The notes below the pieces were generated by a model. It was given only the letters and a program-made list of their open reading frames with translations, was not told where the DNA came from and searched no databases. Below are positions 34,717 to 47,317 of a DNA stretch of 64,000 nt, in pieces. This DNA is from Kingdonia uniflora (taxonomy: Eukaryota; Streptophyta; Magnoliopsida; Ranunculales; Circaeasteraceae): the NCBI GenBank assembly GCA_014058105.1, contig JACGCM010002156.1:620001-684000 (forward strand), given 5' to 3'. A program made the translations under genes and the position numbers. Position 1 is the stretch's first letter. The number at the start of each line of letters is the position of its first letter.

Positions 34717-37700
34717 CTACCAAGGCCCTGTAAGCGTCCTCCTTAAACATTGTTTCTTAACGGCCCGCGGTTGCTTCATAATCTCCAAGACCTGTAAGCA
34801 CCAATCAAAGAATATAATAAGTACTGTCCATGACGCCCTCTGATGAAAATTTTCACACTATAAAACTTCTACTTGGGACCCTGAAAGTTCAATTTTGAAT
34901 AGAACTTTAGGCATATAATCAAGTAGTTTGTCAGACTCTTGCTTGATGAGCTGTGAATTATTCCCAAGTAGGGATCATGCATATGCAATATGCCGTGTAA
35001 TCATGCAGGGCCTGAAATATTATCTTTCCGTTATCTAGGCTTTCAGAAAGAAGGATTGGAGTTAATTATTTTTAATATGATGATAGGGGGAAAACTAACA
35101 TGGTTGAACCACTAGTAAAAGCATGCATAAAGTACAATAGCTATATACAAAAGAGAATAAAGATAAAAAAAATGTAGACGCACACAATACCATGGACGCT
35201 TCCAAAGATCTAAGTGCTCACAAGGTATGTATAGGTGACATCAAGTTAATCAATAAAGTCTGTTTTTCTATATAACTACGGGAGCTTGGAATATTGTTAT
35301 AATTCTAATTTCTTTTAATATCTTCTCCTTTCTTTCTTCACTGTCCTCTATTTCTATAGATATGAAAACATCTTTGCAGACGTCTTAGGATGGGATTTTG
35401 ATCCAACGCACTCCCCAGTGTGATTAAAATATAAAAGAAGATTTTACAATTTTGGAGGAGTAATAGGACTTCTTTTTCAGGTATTAGTTGAACTTTATCA
35501 CCTTCCAATTCAAGAAGTACTCCTTAATATTATTCAAATATGGTCATGGCATACCTATGTAACATGGACACTCCATATTCCAAAAAAAATCTGTGCCCAA
35601 ACGTGTCGGACACTCGAACACACCGACACTCGTGTCGACACTCCAACAGACACTTCTTGCTTAGATCATAACCTTTTTGACATAGCTTTTAGAAAGTTTT
35701 CAATTCTTATTCATGTTATTCAACCATACTAACTAGTATTATTGTTTTTTGTTTGCTATTAGTCGTAAATTAACCCATAAGTTAATATAACCCATAAGTG
35801 TTGGGACTAGTTTGTTATTAGTCGTAAAAATATGTCGTAAATTAACCCATAAGTGTGTTAGATAGGTTAAGTAACCAACATAAGCATAGTAGAAAATAAG
35901 AAATAAAAAATTTACAACCGTGTCCCGGCTTTTACATATTTTTGGGTCGCCGTGTCCGACACCCCATACCCGTGTCCGACACCGGCACCCATATCCGTGT
36001 CGTTGTTACCTAGTGGCATACCCAACAGGTCCATCCGAATACTCCTCAATTAAGGACGAAAAAACTGGTCAACGGATTTTCCATCTCTCTTAGACGTGGC
36101 CAAAAACGGATTTGGTAACTTTATCTTTTCGAAATTTGTCTACAGCAAGTATTTTATTCAAGAACGTGATCCACGTCCAAACAAAAAACCACACCCGACT
36201 AATAATGCCAAGATGAATCCTAACACCACGAATCCACGACTAAAAGCTAAATTCATCTTCATACACTTTCTCTAAATATAACAACCAAATTTCTGTACCA
36301 CTTCTTCACTACTCAAACCTTCTCTTCACTAAACCTCTTCTTTAAGAGGATCTGAGCCTTACTCATTTCCACCATGAAAATGTGCCCGAGCATACTGGTT
36401 GCAAGACGATTATCCTATTTGGGCAAGCTAAAGTATCATAAATGGAAAAGACACGGCGTTGCCGTAAAACTGTTGATAAACTATTAGGCACCAATATTTT
36501 CTTTTATGTAATATGTTTCTTTACAAGAGATTATAATATCAATGGCCAGACACTAATTGGTACAGGGTACTTTTGATGCACATTTGCAGATAAATGTAAA
36601 TATTTCCTTTGGCGACTAAAGTATTGAACCCTGCATTGACTAACAGTACATATTAACAACAAAATTATGTTGGCTCAATGTGGAGAATAAAGAATGCATG
36701 CATGAAGCAACATTCATAAGGAAAGATGTAGAAAAAAGTCAGGAAAGAAGAGGCATTGACATTTGTTAAACAAAACACTCATGATAATTTTATCTACCAA
36801 GAAATTACCCATTAAGAATATTATCGATTCAACTGTATTTGGTGCAAATAGAATATTTTCTTACGTGGCTTGATTAACATTTACTATCAAAAACTACCTA
36901 GGTTAGCTTCAATTTGGAAATTTGTGGAATGATGATAAGTACAGCATACAGCAAACTACTTGCAAGATACGTCAGAAAAAGAAATGCATTGGGCATGATT
37001 CATCATCCACATTAGGTCCATTAATCAGTAAAAGACCTTATATTTCACTGAATTCGTGCAAATAAAATTACCAGTTAATATTAGAACAATGGTAAATCTA
37101 TAAAGTTTGGGACACGTGCCTGATTTTTCTGCAGCTTGAGAAGTTTCTCCTGTAGCAACAACCATAAGCATAGTCAGTGAATTTTCGCAACCCAAAGCAA
37201 TGCTTGATAAGGCCAATGTTTGTGCATCATATTAATTCGCAAACCTGTTCTTTCTTCAATTCTTCTTTCTCCTCTTTAAGCTTTGCAACTTCTGCTTCCA
37301 ATTCCATAGTGTAGGCCTAACAGAAATAAAATCAAAGCATGTTGAGAAACTTAATTAAATCATTTAAGATACAAGACATGAATCACATATACAAATAACA
37401 ACTAAAGATACCAAGTAATAACTAATAACTAGCTGTTATGAGACTAATTTCCGGTACATATGTAACCCTTATTTACGCCCTTACAAATTATATTCACTAA
37501 CATTTCATGCCCTGTAACACTCACCAAAATTTGTATATATTATATCTCCTTTTAGTTTGTTGAGTAGTCTCCATAAGACAGGGAGTGCCTAAATAAAAAC
37601 ACCAGATACGACACTACGACACTGAATATATAGAGCATCTACAATACCAAATAACAAGGGTCACAGTAGTAATACCACAAACTAGAAAACTTCTCGACCA

Positions 37701-39366
37701 TAATTAAGATACAGTAGACATGGACTAGGACACAATCATTAACTAGGGCACAACAACTAGCTAGGGAACATCGCGAACTTGAACTAGGACAGAAACCATG
37801 AATCAGGAACAAATTAGTCACAAAAAAGTATAGAAACCAAGTAGAAATAGAGGGGAAAAAACATTCATAAATTATAACACAGCATTTATAAATGAAGGCA
37901 CAACACAAACACACACACACACACACAACATGGGGCACAACATATGCACAAAACTAACAAAAAGTGCATATAACGATAATTCCTTAGGGCTAAGGTTTAG
38001 GTAGTATTCAGTAAGGTGTGTGGCTAGGGTTTAATGCTCCACCTTAAGAAAATAAAGAATAAGAATGGAGATTATGTCTACCTTGAAGGGCGTTCCTACA
38101 TAAGCAGATTAATTCTATAAGACCTGCTATAAGCAAGCTACTGCTTAATATGAATGTGTGTAAACACCTGCATGGGAGCTTTTTAATGTGGATGTGCTTA
38201 TAAATGGTTCAATACTAAAAGTCACAGGAAATATACTTCCAAAAAAACACAATATGAACAAACACAAATGGAAAAAAAGTGAGTAATATTTCAAGAACGT
38301 TCACCTGCTTCCGGGCCCGTGACCTTGCAGCTGATTCTCTGTTCTTTATCATTCTCCTTTGCCTCCTCTCTACAACTTTCTCCACAGCCCCGCCTCTCTT
38401 TCCCCTTAAACCTCCATTAAGGATATAAGGAACTGGTGAAAGGGATGATGTATCCCCATTGCCCAAAGCAAGCCCGTCAGATAGTTGGTTTGCTGGAGAC
38501 TCTGTTGCAACTGAAACTGGTCCTACTCCACCTCCTAAACCGATGACGCCCATTCCCCCACCTTGGATCACACCTCCCTGAATCAAACCATTCTGCATTG
38601 TTGGATCTACAATTCCCATAGCATTTGCTAGATGCAAGGAAGAAGTGTAACCCGCATTAGGATGCTTTTGGAAAAAGGTTTGTTGCTGCTGCTGCTGATT
38701 AGTTCTAACCCCATTTACAAGTGATTGAGTAGTAGGTTGATTGTTAACCCGATTAACCATAATTCTATTAGTAGGACTGGTATCCGAGTGTCCAAATCCA
38801 AGAGACATACCAGGATTATTATTATTGGTAGTGGTAGTGGTATTGGTATTGACGTAAAATCCAGTATTAATGGGTCTTTGAGCAGTTTGGGTGTCTTCTC
38901 TCACTACTCCAGCTTTCACTAAGAACTCCTCCAAAGTAATTTCACCAAAAGTGGGCTGCCTCTGGGGTAGATTTTGCGCCCCAGTGACAGTGATAGTTCC
39001 ATCTTTAAACACATCTCTCCAAACTTCATCAACCGTCTTCGTGCTCAAAGTCCTTGGTAACGTTAAAGACCCTTGTCTCTGTAAATTCCCTCCAGTAGGG
39101 AGCATTCCTCCTTCATTCCCAACGTTAAAGGAAGACGAAGCTCCTCCCATGACCTGAGCCTCTTCAGCTGTCCAAATATTCTTCAGAAATTCATCCATGT
39201 TCATCGATCCAAAATCCTTTCCACAACCACCAATTTGATTCTGAAACTCTTCGAACGTCAACGAATAAACCGATGGTTGTCTCGCCAATGAGAAATTCCC
39301 AGGAGGCCTTCCACCTCCATCACTTTGAAAATCTCCAATGTTCTTGAAATTAATATTAGATCCCAT
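34717..39366 (-). CDS. ABF: ABF/AREB-type bZIP transcription factor, four coding exons
   Basis: On the minus strand, exons 39366-38305, 37316-37245, 37149-37120 and 34791-34717 give 412 residues, typical for ABF2/ABF4-like proteins. The start MGSNINFKN was chosen over an in-frame ATG 36 bases upstream because family members begin there. N-terminal kinase sites: RQPS (29-32) with the conserved FQNQIGGCGKDFGSMNMDE, RQGS (97-100) before LPRTLS, and RQPT (136-139). Poly-Thr/Asn and poly-Gln runs follow. The basic region has NRESAARSR (342-350), then a leucine zipper AYTMELEAEVAKLKEEKEEL, and the C-terminal block LRRTLTGPW. Such factors bind ACGTG-type elements and mediate abscisic acid and drought responses in the nucleus. 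Intron 3 uses a GC donor and contains a Mutator-type MITE. The 5' UTR was not resolved. Confidence 0.93.
35556..36013. mobile_element. Mutator-type MITE in intron 3 of ABF
   Basis: A perfect 9-bp duplication TGGCATACC flanks it (35547-35555 and 36014-36022). The ends are inverted: TATGTAACATGGACAC on the left matches TAGGTAACAACGACAC read from the right at 13 of 16 places. Subterminal GTGTCGGACAC-type words repeat in both orientations. Nine-base duplications are the mark of Mutator-like elements. Length 458 bp, no coding capacity. Confidence 0.75.
37909..37927. repeat. AC microsatellite in ABF intron 1
   Basis: A pure AC run of 19 bases. Confidence 0.9.
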
Positions 39367-41138
39367 TTTCAACAATTCACCAATACTAACTGTAAATTCC
39401 AATTTCTCCCAAACCCTAAAAACACATCAAACACTCAAAAAATCAATACCCATTACTTAATTCCAACATACAACAAAAACCCACCTCTAATTCAACTCAA
39501 AACCTAACCTTAACTGTAAAAAAATTCTAAAACCTCTCAATGATAAATAATAATAATAAAAACCCTCCAATTTATACATCAGTAAGATCTTAAAATCTAA
39601 ACTTTAATTGAGTTGATGATAGATCAGATAAGAAACAAGAAAGATTAAATCATTTACTTTATATCTATTAATTTTGGAAAATAAGAAAAAGATGAGGATG
39701 GAAAATGTTTTACCGGGATATTTTCTGGGAGATTTTTTCCCGGGATATTTTATTTTCTGGAAGAGGGGAGATTGCCAAGTGTTGATCATCCAATTTATCA
39801 AAGTGGGGGCACAATAAATACTCCAATATTATATTGTGATCAACCATCACTGTTGCGCAACGTGTTCTACTTACACAGAGGGGCTGGTGCGACCTTTGTC
39901 CAATAAGGATTCAGCACATGGGACCATCCTCACCGTCTATCTTAACATTCGTGTTTCATCTCAGCTAATAACTAAGCTTAATCTTAATGTAATATCTGCT
40001 TGTATTACTTAGATGAAGAGATGCCATGGGTCCTGCCTAACCCCCAGCTTACCTTGCAAAAAAATAAAAATAGAAAATAGAAAACGCCATGCTTGCTCAA
40101 AGTATGTGTGATTCGGCTGCACAATTTAACTTATTAACCGCAATCTAAGTAAGTATTCATCCTGGGAAAGTCTATCGTAATACCACAATTTAACTTCTTT
40201 TCTTCTTCCAATTTTTATACTTTTGTCCTCGTAGTTTTCTATCCAGTTCATCTGTTTTACTTCTTATTACGTTAGTCAGTGTCTGTAATAGTTCTTCTTG
40301 CAAACAATCACTCACTGAATTACACACCTTGAAGGCTAGCTAAAGAAGAATAATAATAATAGCAGACACTAATAATTTAGCTATTGGATACACAACCACA
40401 GACAACCTTCTTCAAGTTTGGATTAATGATGATAGCTCCATATGGCGCATATGGATATCAAAAATATAAAGGTAAAAAATGGGTTAGAGTGAAAGAGATG
40501 CAACAGAGGCATGATCCTTGGGATCAAATCACGATCATGCATGTGAAAGAAGAATAAGTGCAAATTAACCTGCTTCAACATATTTAGAAGAAAAGAAGAA
40601 AAAAAAAAACCCCAAAGATTGCCTCACCTCCTATAATTGGACTTCTCTTATCTTAATGCATAATTTGATGTGTTGGAGCTTTGGTGGACACAAGTTTTAA
40701 AACTGAAGTTAACTTAATAACCCAAAATAATACACTGGTCTTACTATATGTTTATATCTAAACTATGTGTATGGCTATAATGGAACACATCTGTCAATTT
40801 TTATGTTACAAAAGTCTCCTCCTTTGATATGTTCACTAGAGTGTGCCGACCTTCGCGAGTGTCGAATTTGGTGCACGTTGGTTAGTTCGATCATGTTAGT
40901 TTCTACGTACGCGGAAACAATTACTCAACACGATTAAACTAGCCTAAAACTCGCATTTAATTAAACTTCGTTAATCACTTCAAAATAAATTTGAGAAACC
41001 TAAGGTTTATGAGTTTTACCCTAAACTTTACATAACTCTCTAAGGTTAAGCATTTTCTCTCTCTCAAACCACATTCAAAATAAACTAAGTTTAGGCTCTC
41101 TTTTATATGATAAGAGACCTAGCACAAAATAGAAACCC
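39367..41138 (-). promoter_or_regulatory. Upstream region of ABF
   Basis: About 1.8 kb lie upstream of the ABF start. It includes a CCCGGGATATTTT-type direct repeat (39713-39755) and one ACGTG core at 39860-39864. A 5' UTR exon, frequent in this family, may lie here but could not be placed. No other gene is seen. Confidence 0.4.
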
Positions 41139-41141
41139 TAA

Positions 41142-41521
41142 GAGCACTCACAACAGCTAGGTACACCCTGACGTGGCAGGGTGAATTCACAATCCACCCT
41201 CTTTTCCACCCCAAATCCTTCCCAGCAGCTAGGTGAATTGGTGACGTGGACGAGCCAAAATTCACCCAAGGGTGGATTTAGGGTGAATTCATGTCGCGCC
41301 CTTCTGAACGGCGGTTGGGTAATGGACAACCCAGATTGAGCCACGTGGCAAGATCAATTTTATTATTATTATGTCACGCAGTTCAGAACTGCGCGTAGTG
41401 ATACCGTGCGGTTCAGAACTGCGCGCAATGAATTCACCTTGACTGCTGTGGAAACTAGGTGGATGGATTGGATTCACTTTGAAATTTATCCATTCCACCC
41501 TCTTAACTATTGTGGATGCTC
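41142..41521. mobile_element. Tourist-like (PIF/Harbinger) MITE upstream of ABF
   Basis: The left end GAGCACTCACAACAG and the right end read inward GAGCATCCACAATAG form terminal inverted repeats. A TAA triplet flanks both sides (41139-41141 and 41522-41524), the 3-bp duplication of PIF/Harbinger elements. Length 380 bp. Inside are ACGTGGC at 41171, ACGTGG at 41244 and CACGTGGC at 41342, plus two GTTCAGAACTGCGCG repeats near 41380 and 41410. Confidence 0.85.
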
Positions 41522-41524
41522 TAA

Positions 41525-42096
41525 CAAGACTCCTAATATAAATTACTAAATAGAATATAGCATAATTATTAAAATATGGAGTGATCATGTGACGTGCGTA
41601 GAAACGACCCGATATACGTGCTTGAAAACGACTCCATGACCTATCAGATCATATTATTGTCATGGTGACCGGTTTCACTTCTCATGATTGCTTTATGGGT
41701 TAGGACTTGGGACGTAGCATAGGCCGGGAGTGTTTTAATTTACCATAGGTTCAACCTGTAAAGTCGAACCCCCTATCACTCGCGAATTTATGAGAAAAAT
41801 GAGGCTCTTTTATGGGTAGTATGAAGGATATACGAGGACTAATTATTTTGGATTCACAGGCCGCAATGAGTTATAAGCTAAACTGGAGCATAAACATGGC
41901 CTGATCACAGAGTTAATATTACTAACAGCAATAAGCCCGTACTCGCACAAGCAAAATTAAATTTATAAAGAACATAAGATGATTCTTACCCAAAGATTCG
42001 TATTCATAAACCGGAATTATATAAAACCAACCAAATATTATAATTTCGAAAATAATCTTATATTTAGCCAAATAGAAATTTAACTTTGTTAGTAGG
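41525..42096. other. Noncoding stretch, no feature
   Basis: AT-rich sequence with no coding signature. Short segments (around 41590-41800) look like decayed repeat DNA but could not be assigned. Confidence 0.35.
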
Positions 42097-42373
42097 TTGA
42101 GCTCAAGAGGTGGCCCCGCCTAGGGCCTCCGATTTTTAACGTAAATTTGGGGACTCTAAATAGTAAATTAATACATAAAAAAGGGATCCAAAAATCACAA
42201 AAATAACAGTTGTCTTGTTGGTTTGCAATAATAGACTCTCACCATAAGGTCAGAGATTCAAATCCTCACCTTGTTTACAAATTTTTACAACTAAATATGC
42301 CCTACCAAAAAAAAAATCCCCGACGTGGGGCCTCATTTTCGGGCCTTGCCTAGGGCCGCCCCCTGTTTGAGCT
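42097..42373. mobile_element. Foldback or MITE-like element with GC-rich ends
   Basis: The left side TTGAGCTCAAGAGGTGGCCC and the right side read inward AGCTCAAACAGGGGGCGGCCC are inverted copies, each holding a CCTAGGGC/GCCCTAGG word. The element can fold back on itself over about 40 bp. No clear target duplication was found. The inner part contains a tRNA-like stretch with GATTCAAATCC at 42255-42265, resembling a pol III B box. Confidence 0.5.
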
Positions 42374-44597
42374 AGCATTTGATCAAAGTGCAATAAGTTG
42401 ATATAATCGCCTTTTATAATTTTTAGTAAACCCCAAATCACTTGTACTATTTTAGCATAGGACATCTCAATTCTAAGAAAATGATAGATAGCCACCCTAG
42501 ACATGATGTCTCTAGTTTCTTTTTAACGATACTCATGCAGGAATCAAGATGATAGTGCGCCATTAAACTAAAAGGTGGAACTTACTAACACCCACATATG
42601 CTTTAAATCTTTAACGTCCACCTTGATCACAAACATCCTGCTTACAAACTTGTAGCTTAAATATCACAATTCCTCAAATTATCTTGCAAACAACATGCTT
42701 TCTCTTGGTTAGTCACAAACTTCAATATAAAAGTTGACTTGAAGAAATATCTTGATTTCATGAAAAGGATGACCAATGAAGCTTTCTTATGTGAGATCTT
42801 AATTCTTCTCACCATTACTTTAACATGCAAATAATGTGAAGTATGCACATATTTTGTCATTCCTGGGACGCAAAGTTAGAACACCAACCTAAGAATGATG
42901 TAAGCAGGAAGCACACAATTCTGCAAGATCTAAACAAACTAATATTTTCTTTTCATCTCGTTTAATCTTTTGTTTACATATATGATCATTTTCACATTTC
43001 ATCATAGTTAAGACAACAACTTCTACAAAATAAAGGGTTGAACACCTTAACCACAACCACTGGGTTAAGGAAATTATAGATATATAGATAAAGATAGCAT
43101 CAAGTCAAGTGAAATGACAACAACTATAGAAGAGAGCTTTTTGTAAATGCTTAAACACATCAATGAAATAGTCAAGTACATTAAGAAAGTAAAAAACACA
43201 CATTGTTTGTTGTACAAAAACCCCACCAATAGTTTAATGCCAATAAATCCATTACGTTTTGTACTTCTATGAAGATTTTAGTGATTTACAAAATTTTGGC
43301 CTCTTCGAACCACCATCTCTTGAGATATTCCATATACAAACCAAATTCCCAAGGGATCTTCCATTTGAGCTAAAGATCTAATATAAATATGAATATAAAA
43401 TAGTGAAATATATTGTGGTAGGGATCCTCGTCCGACCCCAACCCCAACATCTGCTATCAAGATTCAATTTTCAATATTATAAACTAATGTATATCGTGAT
43501 ATGCATGGTTGCGAACCTATACAAGAAAACAAAAATTATTTACACTGGATAATCTACTGAAATGGAATGTGCACATAAAATATTATCTCAAAATTTATGA
43601 ACACCACTATATATCTCGGAATATGTAATATTATCTAACCATACCTATTTCGCGTTCATCTTTGTAAGTATATTGACTTTCTTTTTAAGTAATATGATGA
43701 TACTCAATTCCAAAACTTGCTAATAAAAATAGCATACTGAAGAGCACCAACCGAAGAACATCAAAATTAGTTTATGTACTCCCTTCAAAACAAACACTAA
43801 GCAATAACGTATTAAAAGTATGTAAATATCAGCAGTTTAAAACCAAAGAAATAAAGCTAAAATCTGATGGGATACTCAAAAACTACTGCAAAATCACTTT
43901 TAATTCATATGCATTTCGTTTATGATTTGGAGTTAGGAGGTTACAACTCACATGACGAAATGGAAAAAAGATCACATAACTCCCCAAGCTCCAACTAATA
44001 CTATACGCATCATATATACATAAAGAAACATGTGTTTACATTCTCATTCCACCATGGCAATGACGACAGATTCTTTGGTTATCTTCAGAATAGTTGTTCT
44101 ATAGAAATTGCTTGTTTTCTTCCATAAAAACCTAAACTCAAGGTTCAACGTACTTTCTTTCCCCCACCATGAAATTAGTAAGAATTGCCAGATGTTGGGG
44201 CACCAGTGTAAATAGAGTAGATCTTAATCATATCAAAGTTAGTAAATGACGCAGGTAGTCAAATAATATAAAATCAATAATCCTAAGCTACTATGAAGTA
44301 TGGTAAAAATAATGAGCTAAAAAATGAAAATACTTTATCATCACTAGAAGCAATCATAAAAGAGTATATAGTAGCAAACTTTTACTTTTACCTTGTGTCC
44401 AAGGGGAATAACAAAGAAGAAGTAAAGTGATGCAAATTGGAAGGTATTTGACGTGATTCTGTCATTAGACCGAAAAAGCTGATATCATCAATTGGTTCCA
44501 TTTGATTTACAATCAGATTAGTGCTAGTGTGTTTGTATATACACATATATATAAGTCATAATTAAAAAAAAATTTGTACTCTAGCACTTGCAACCTT
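42374..44597. other. Gene-free AT-rich region
   Basis: No coding exon, RNA gene or repeat with clear ends was recognised. The open frames at 42657 and 43278 are short and without domain signature. Confidence 0.4.
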
Positions 44598-44602
44598 GTA
44601 AG

Positions 44603-45213
44603 TGTTGGGAAATCGAGGGGGCAAATCGCAACGCGGAAGCACAATGCGATTAACAAGAACTCCAAGAACTAACTCTAACCAAAGAGAATTCAAACAAAGA
44701 CAATAAAATACATACACAAGGTTTAAATTAGGTGGAAACCCTAAACAGAATCAAAACCACCCCCGACAAGCACGACGAATTTATTATCACACTAAGGGTT
44801 ACAAGAAGTTTCAAAGATCACTCAAACCTCACCTCTACCCTTACAAATAATCCCAGCAAGAAACCCTAGAAAGAAAACCCAAAAAACCTTTCCAAAGCTA
44901 AACCCTAGATTTTTTTTTTCTCTAACTCTTTCTCACATTACAGAGGTCTTTAACATACACTCTCTATTTATAGGCTTTCCACTAGGCCATCTCCGAAATA
45001 CGCATGACTAGATAATCTATCGCTTTGGATCAAATCCTCTTCAAAATAAACTTAGAAACAAACAAACAGAGCCAAAGTCGTTCGAACGAGTCATGAGGTC
45101 GTTCGAACGACCATAACAATCCTCTGGAATTTTAGCCCAAGCGTTATTTTCGTTCGAACGACTTCCCCACTCGTTCAAACAACTTTCCCAGTTTTTGAGC
45201 CGTATTCCTAACA
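44603..45213 (-). repeat. Copia 3' LTR with TTCGAA palindromes
   Basis: 611 bp; on the minus strand it runs TGTTAGGAATACGG to CGATTTCCCAACA. GTCGTTCGAACGA-type words stand at 45077, 45098 and 45150, with a decayed one at 45171, around a CCTCTGGAATTTTAGCCCAA block. Confidence 0.85.
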
Positions 45214-45479
45214 ATCTCTACCTCGTCAATAAAACCGTTTCTTCTACTGTATTCGTCGTGTATCTTTGTCGTTTTTCAATAAAGAGAATTACCCGAGTCT
45301 AGGTTTTTTCTAGACCCACCAATCGGAACCCACTTTCTAATCATCTTTGTAGACCATGCCATTGTTCTACCTTAAACTAAATTCCCCTTTTGAGAAATCT
45401 CCATAGCTCTCTTGGTACATGCAACCTTCACATCTCCACCCATTGATTTACCAACCAATGCATACAAGTTCCCGCTTAG

Positions 45480-46620
45480 AACCCTATTCATGATCAAAGA
45501 AGATTTCCGCTAAACTTTCATTACTCCACCTTGCCCGGAGTAATTGTAACCCTTATTATCTAACTTGGAAAGTGAAATTAGATTATGAGTCATACTCGAC
45601 ACATGTTGAACATCATGAAAAACTACGATGCGTCCATCGAACATCCTCGCTTGAATATCACCCACTCCCAAAATCGGCATTCGAGAGCCATCGCTCGTCA
45701 ACACAAACTTGTTACCCTCACACCTTGCATAATTGTCGAACCATGCCTTGTGTGCGCATACATGCGTTGTAGCCGCACTATCAAACACCTATCCTCTATC
45801 GTGGTGAGAACCATCAGCGGCCACCACGAAGAGTACCTTGTCACCATCATTACTAGTAACCGTTGCCAGTTTGTTAGTGTCACTTTCGGAACCTTTTGCC
45901 AAACTTGCTCCATTACCTTTCCCTGCTTTGCAATCTGATCTATAATGACCTGATTGACCACAGCTCTAACAAGTTCATTTTCTGAACTTATTAAAGCTTA
46001 TCTTCCTACTAACCACCATTGCAGAGTTTTCCCCAAAGAATTCACTACCCTTAAGCCTTCTCTCCTCGGAAAGAAGCGTACTTGTAACCTCCTCAAAACT
46101 CAAGGTTTCATTCTCATACATCAACGTAGGTTGAAGATGCTTGAAGGAAGATGGAATATACCATATGAGTTGAAGCGCCTTATCTTCATCCTCAACTTTA
46201 ACTCCGATCGATTCCAATTCTGAAACGATCCCGTTCAAAGAACCTAGGTGATCACCAACGCTCGTACCCTCATTCATGTTAAGCGTATGAACTGCTACTT
46301 GAGGTATAAGCGATTCGAAAGACTCTTTGTTTGGTACAAACTTTCAAGCTTTTCCCAAAGACCATTTGCGGTCTTCTCTCCAACCACGTTTGCCAAAACG
46401 TTCTTAGCGAGACAAAGACGTATCCCGCTCGCAGCCCTTGAATCCAGATTTTCCCATTCATTTTCTTCATCGTCGTTCACTTTTTGGGCCGCTATACCTT
46501 TAACCAGAGTTTTAGGTATAGGCTTCCCTTTCAGTACCTTACGTAACCCGCCTTGAGTCAAGATATCTTAGACTTGTATTTGCCAGAATCCAAAATTGAT
46601 CTTCCCATCGAACTTCTCCA
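45480..46620 (-). pseudogene. Copia gag-protease remains
   Basis: From the right on the minus strand: GGLRKVLKGKPIPKTLV and LWEKLESLYQTKSLSNRLYL, then LNMNEGTSVGDHLGSLNGIV and YENETLSFEEVTSTLLSEER, typical of copia gag. A zinc knuckle near 45920-45965 reads C-x2-C-x4-H-x4-C but has a TAG inside it. The protease follows with VFDSAATTHVCAHKAWFDNY (45788-45729) and LTSDGSRMPILGVGDIQ. A stop at about 45510 is followed by a fragment resembling the pre-integrase region (NLYALVGKSMGGDVKVAC). Several stops and frame changes make it inactive. Confidence 0.8.
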
Positions 46621-46701
46621 TATTAAACATGATCATGTTAGAATACTTAGATCTTCCCATCTTGCTACTCTACTTGCCCCTAACCTCGCTCTGATACCAA
46701 T

Positions 46702-47317
46702 TGTTGGAAAACCGAGGGGGCAAATCGCAATGCGAAGCACAATGCGATTAACAAGAACTCCAAGAACTAACTCTAACCAAAGAGAATTCAAAAAAAGACA
46801 ATAAAGCATATACACAAGGTTTAAATTAGGTGAAAACCCTAAACAGGATCAAAACCACCCCCGACAAGCACGACAAATTTATTATCACACTAAGGGTTAC
46901 AAGAAGTTTCAAAGATCACTCAAACCTCACCTCTACCCTTACAGATAATCCCAGTAAGAAACCCTATAAAGAAAACCCAATAAACTTTTCCAGAACTAAA
47001 CCCTAGATTTCTCTATTTTCTCTTTCTAACTCTTTTTCACAGTACAGAGGTCTTTAACATACACTCTTTATTTATAGGCTTTCCATTAGGTCATCTCTGA
47101 AATATGCATCACGAGATAATCCATCGCTTTGGATCAAATCCCCTTCAAAATGAACTTAGAAACAAACAAACAGAGCCAAAGTCGTTCGAACGAGTCATTA
47201 GGTCGTTCGAACGACCATAACAATCCTCTAGAATTTTGGCCCAAGCGCTATTTTCGCTCGAATGACTTCCCCACTCGTTCGAACGACTTTTCCAGTTTTT
47301 GAGCCGTATTCCTAATA
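46702..47317 (-). repeat. Copia 5' LTR with TTCGAA palindromes
   Basis: 616 bp, very similar to the LTR at 44603-45213 with scattered differences. On the minus strand it begins TATTAGGAATACGG, so the usual TG start is mutated. It carries the same cluster of GTCGTTCGAACGA words near 47181-47290. Confidence 0.85.

Larger units (their letters stand above)
44603..47317 (-). mobile_element. Internally deleted Ty1/copia element (2.7 kb)
   Basis: LTRs lie at 46702-47317 (5') and 44603-45213 (3'), read on the minus strand. The primer site TGGTATCAGAGC (46688-46699, minus) follows the 5' LTR and a short purine-rich tract precedes the 3' LTR. The flanks GTAAG (44598-44602) and ATAAG (47318-47322) are a probable 5-bp target duplication with one change. 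The inside is only 1.5 kb and holds gag and protease remains. Integrase, reverse transcriptase and RNase H are absent, so it must have moved, if it did, with help from a relative, or it lost them later. Confidence 0.8.

Noticed and set aside
39366..39402. Upstream in-frame ATG of ABF (MEFTVSIGELLK...)
   Set aside because: Family members start at MGSN, and the upstream 12 residues have no match to the conserved N-terminus.
43300..43400. Possible microRNA-like segment (CCCAAGGGATCTTCC)
   Set aside because: No clear complementary arm forming a precursor hairpin was found, and no known mature microRNA matched on reading.
45954..46804. Plus-strand frames across the 2.7-kb copia element
   Set aside because: They are antisense to the gag frames and carry no domain.
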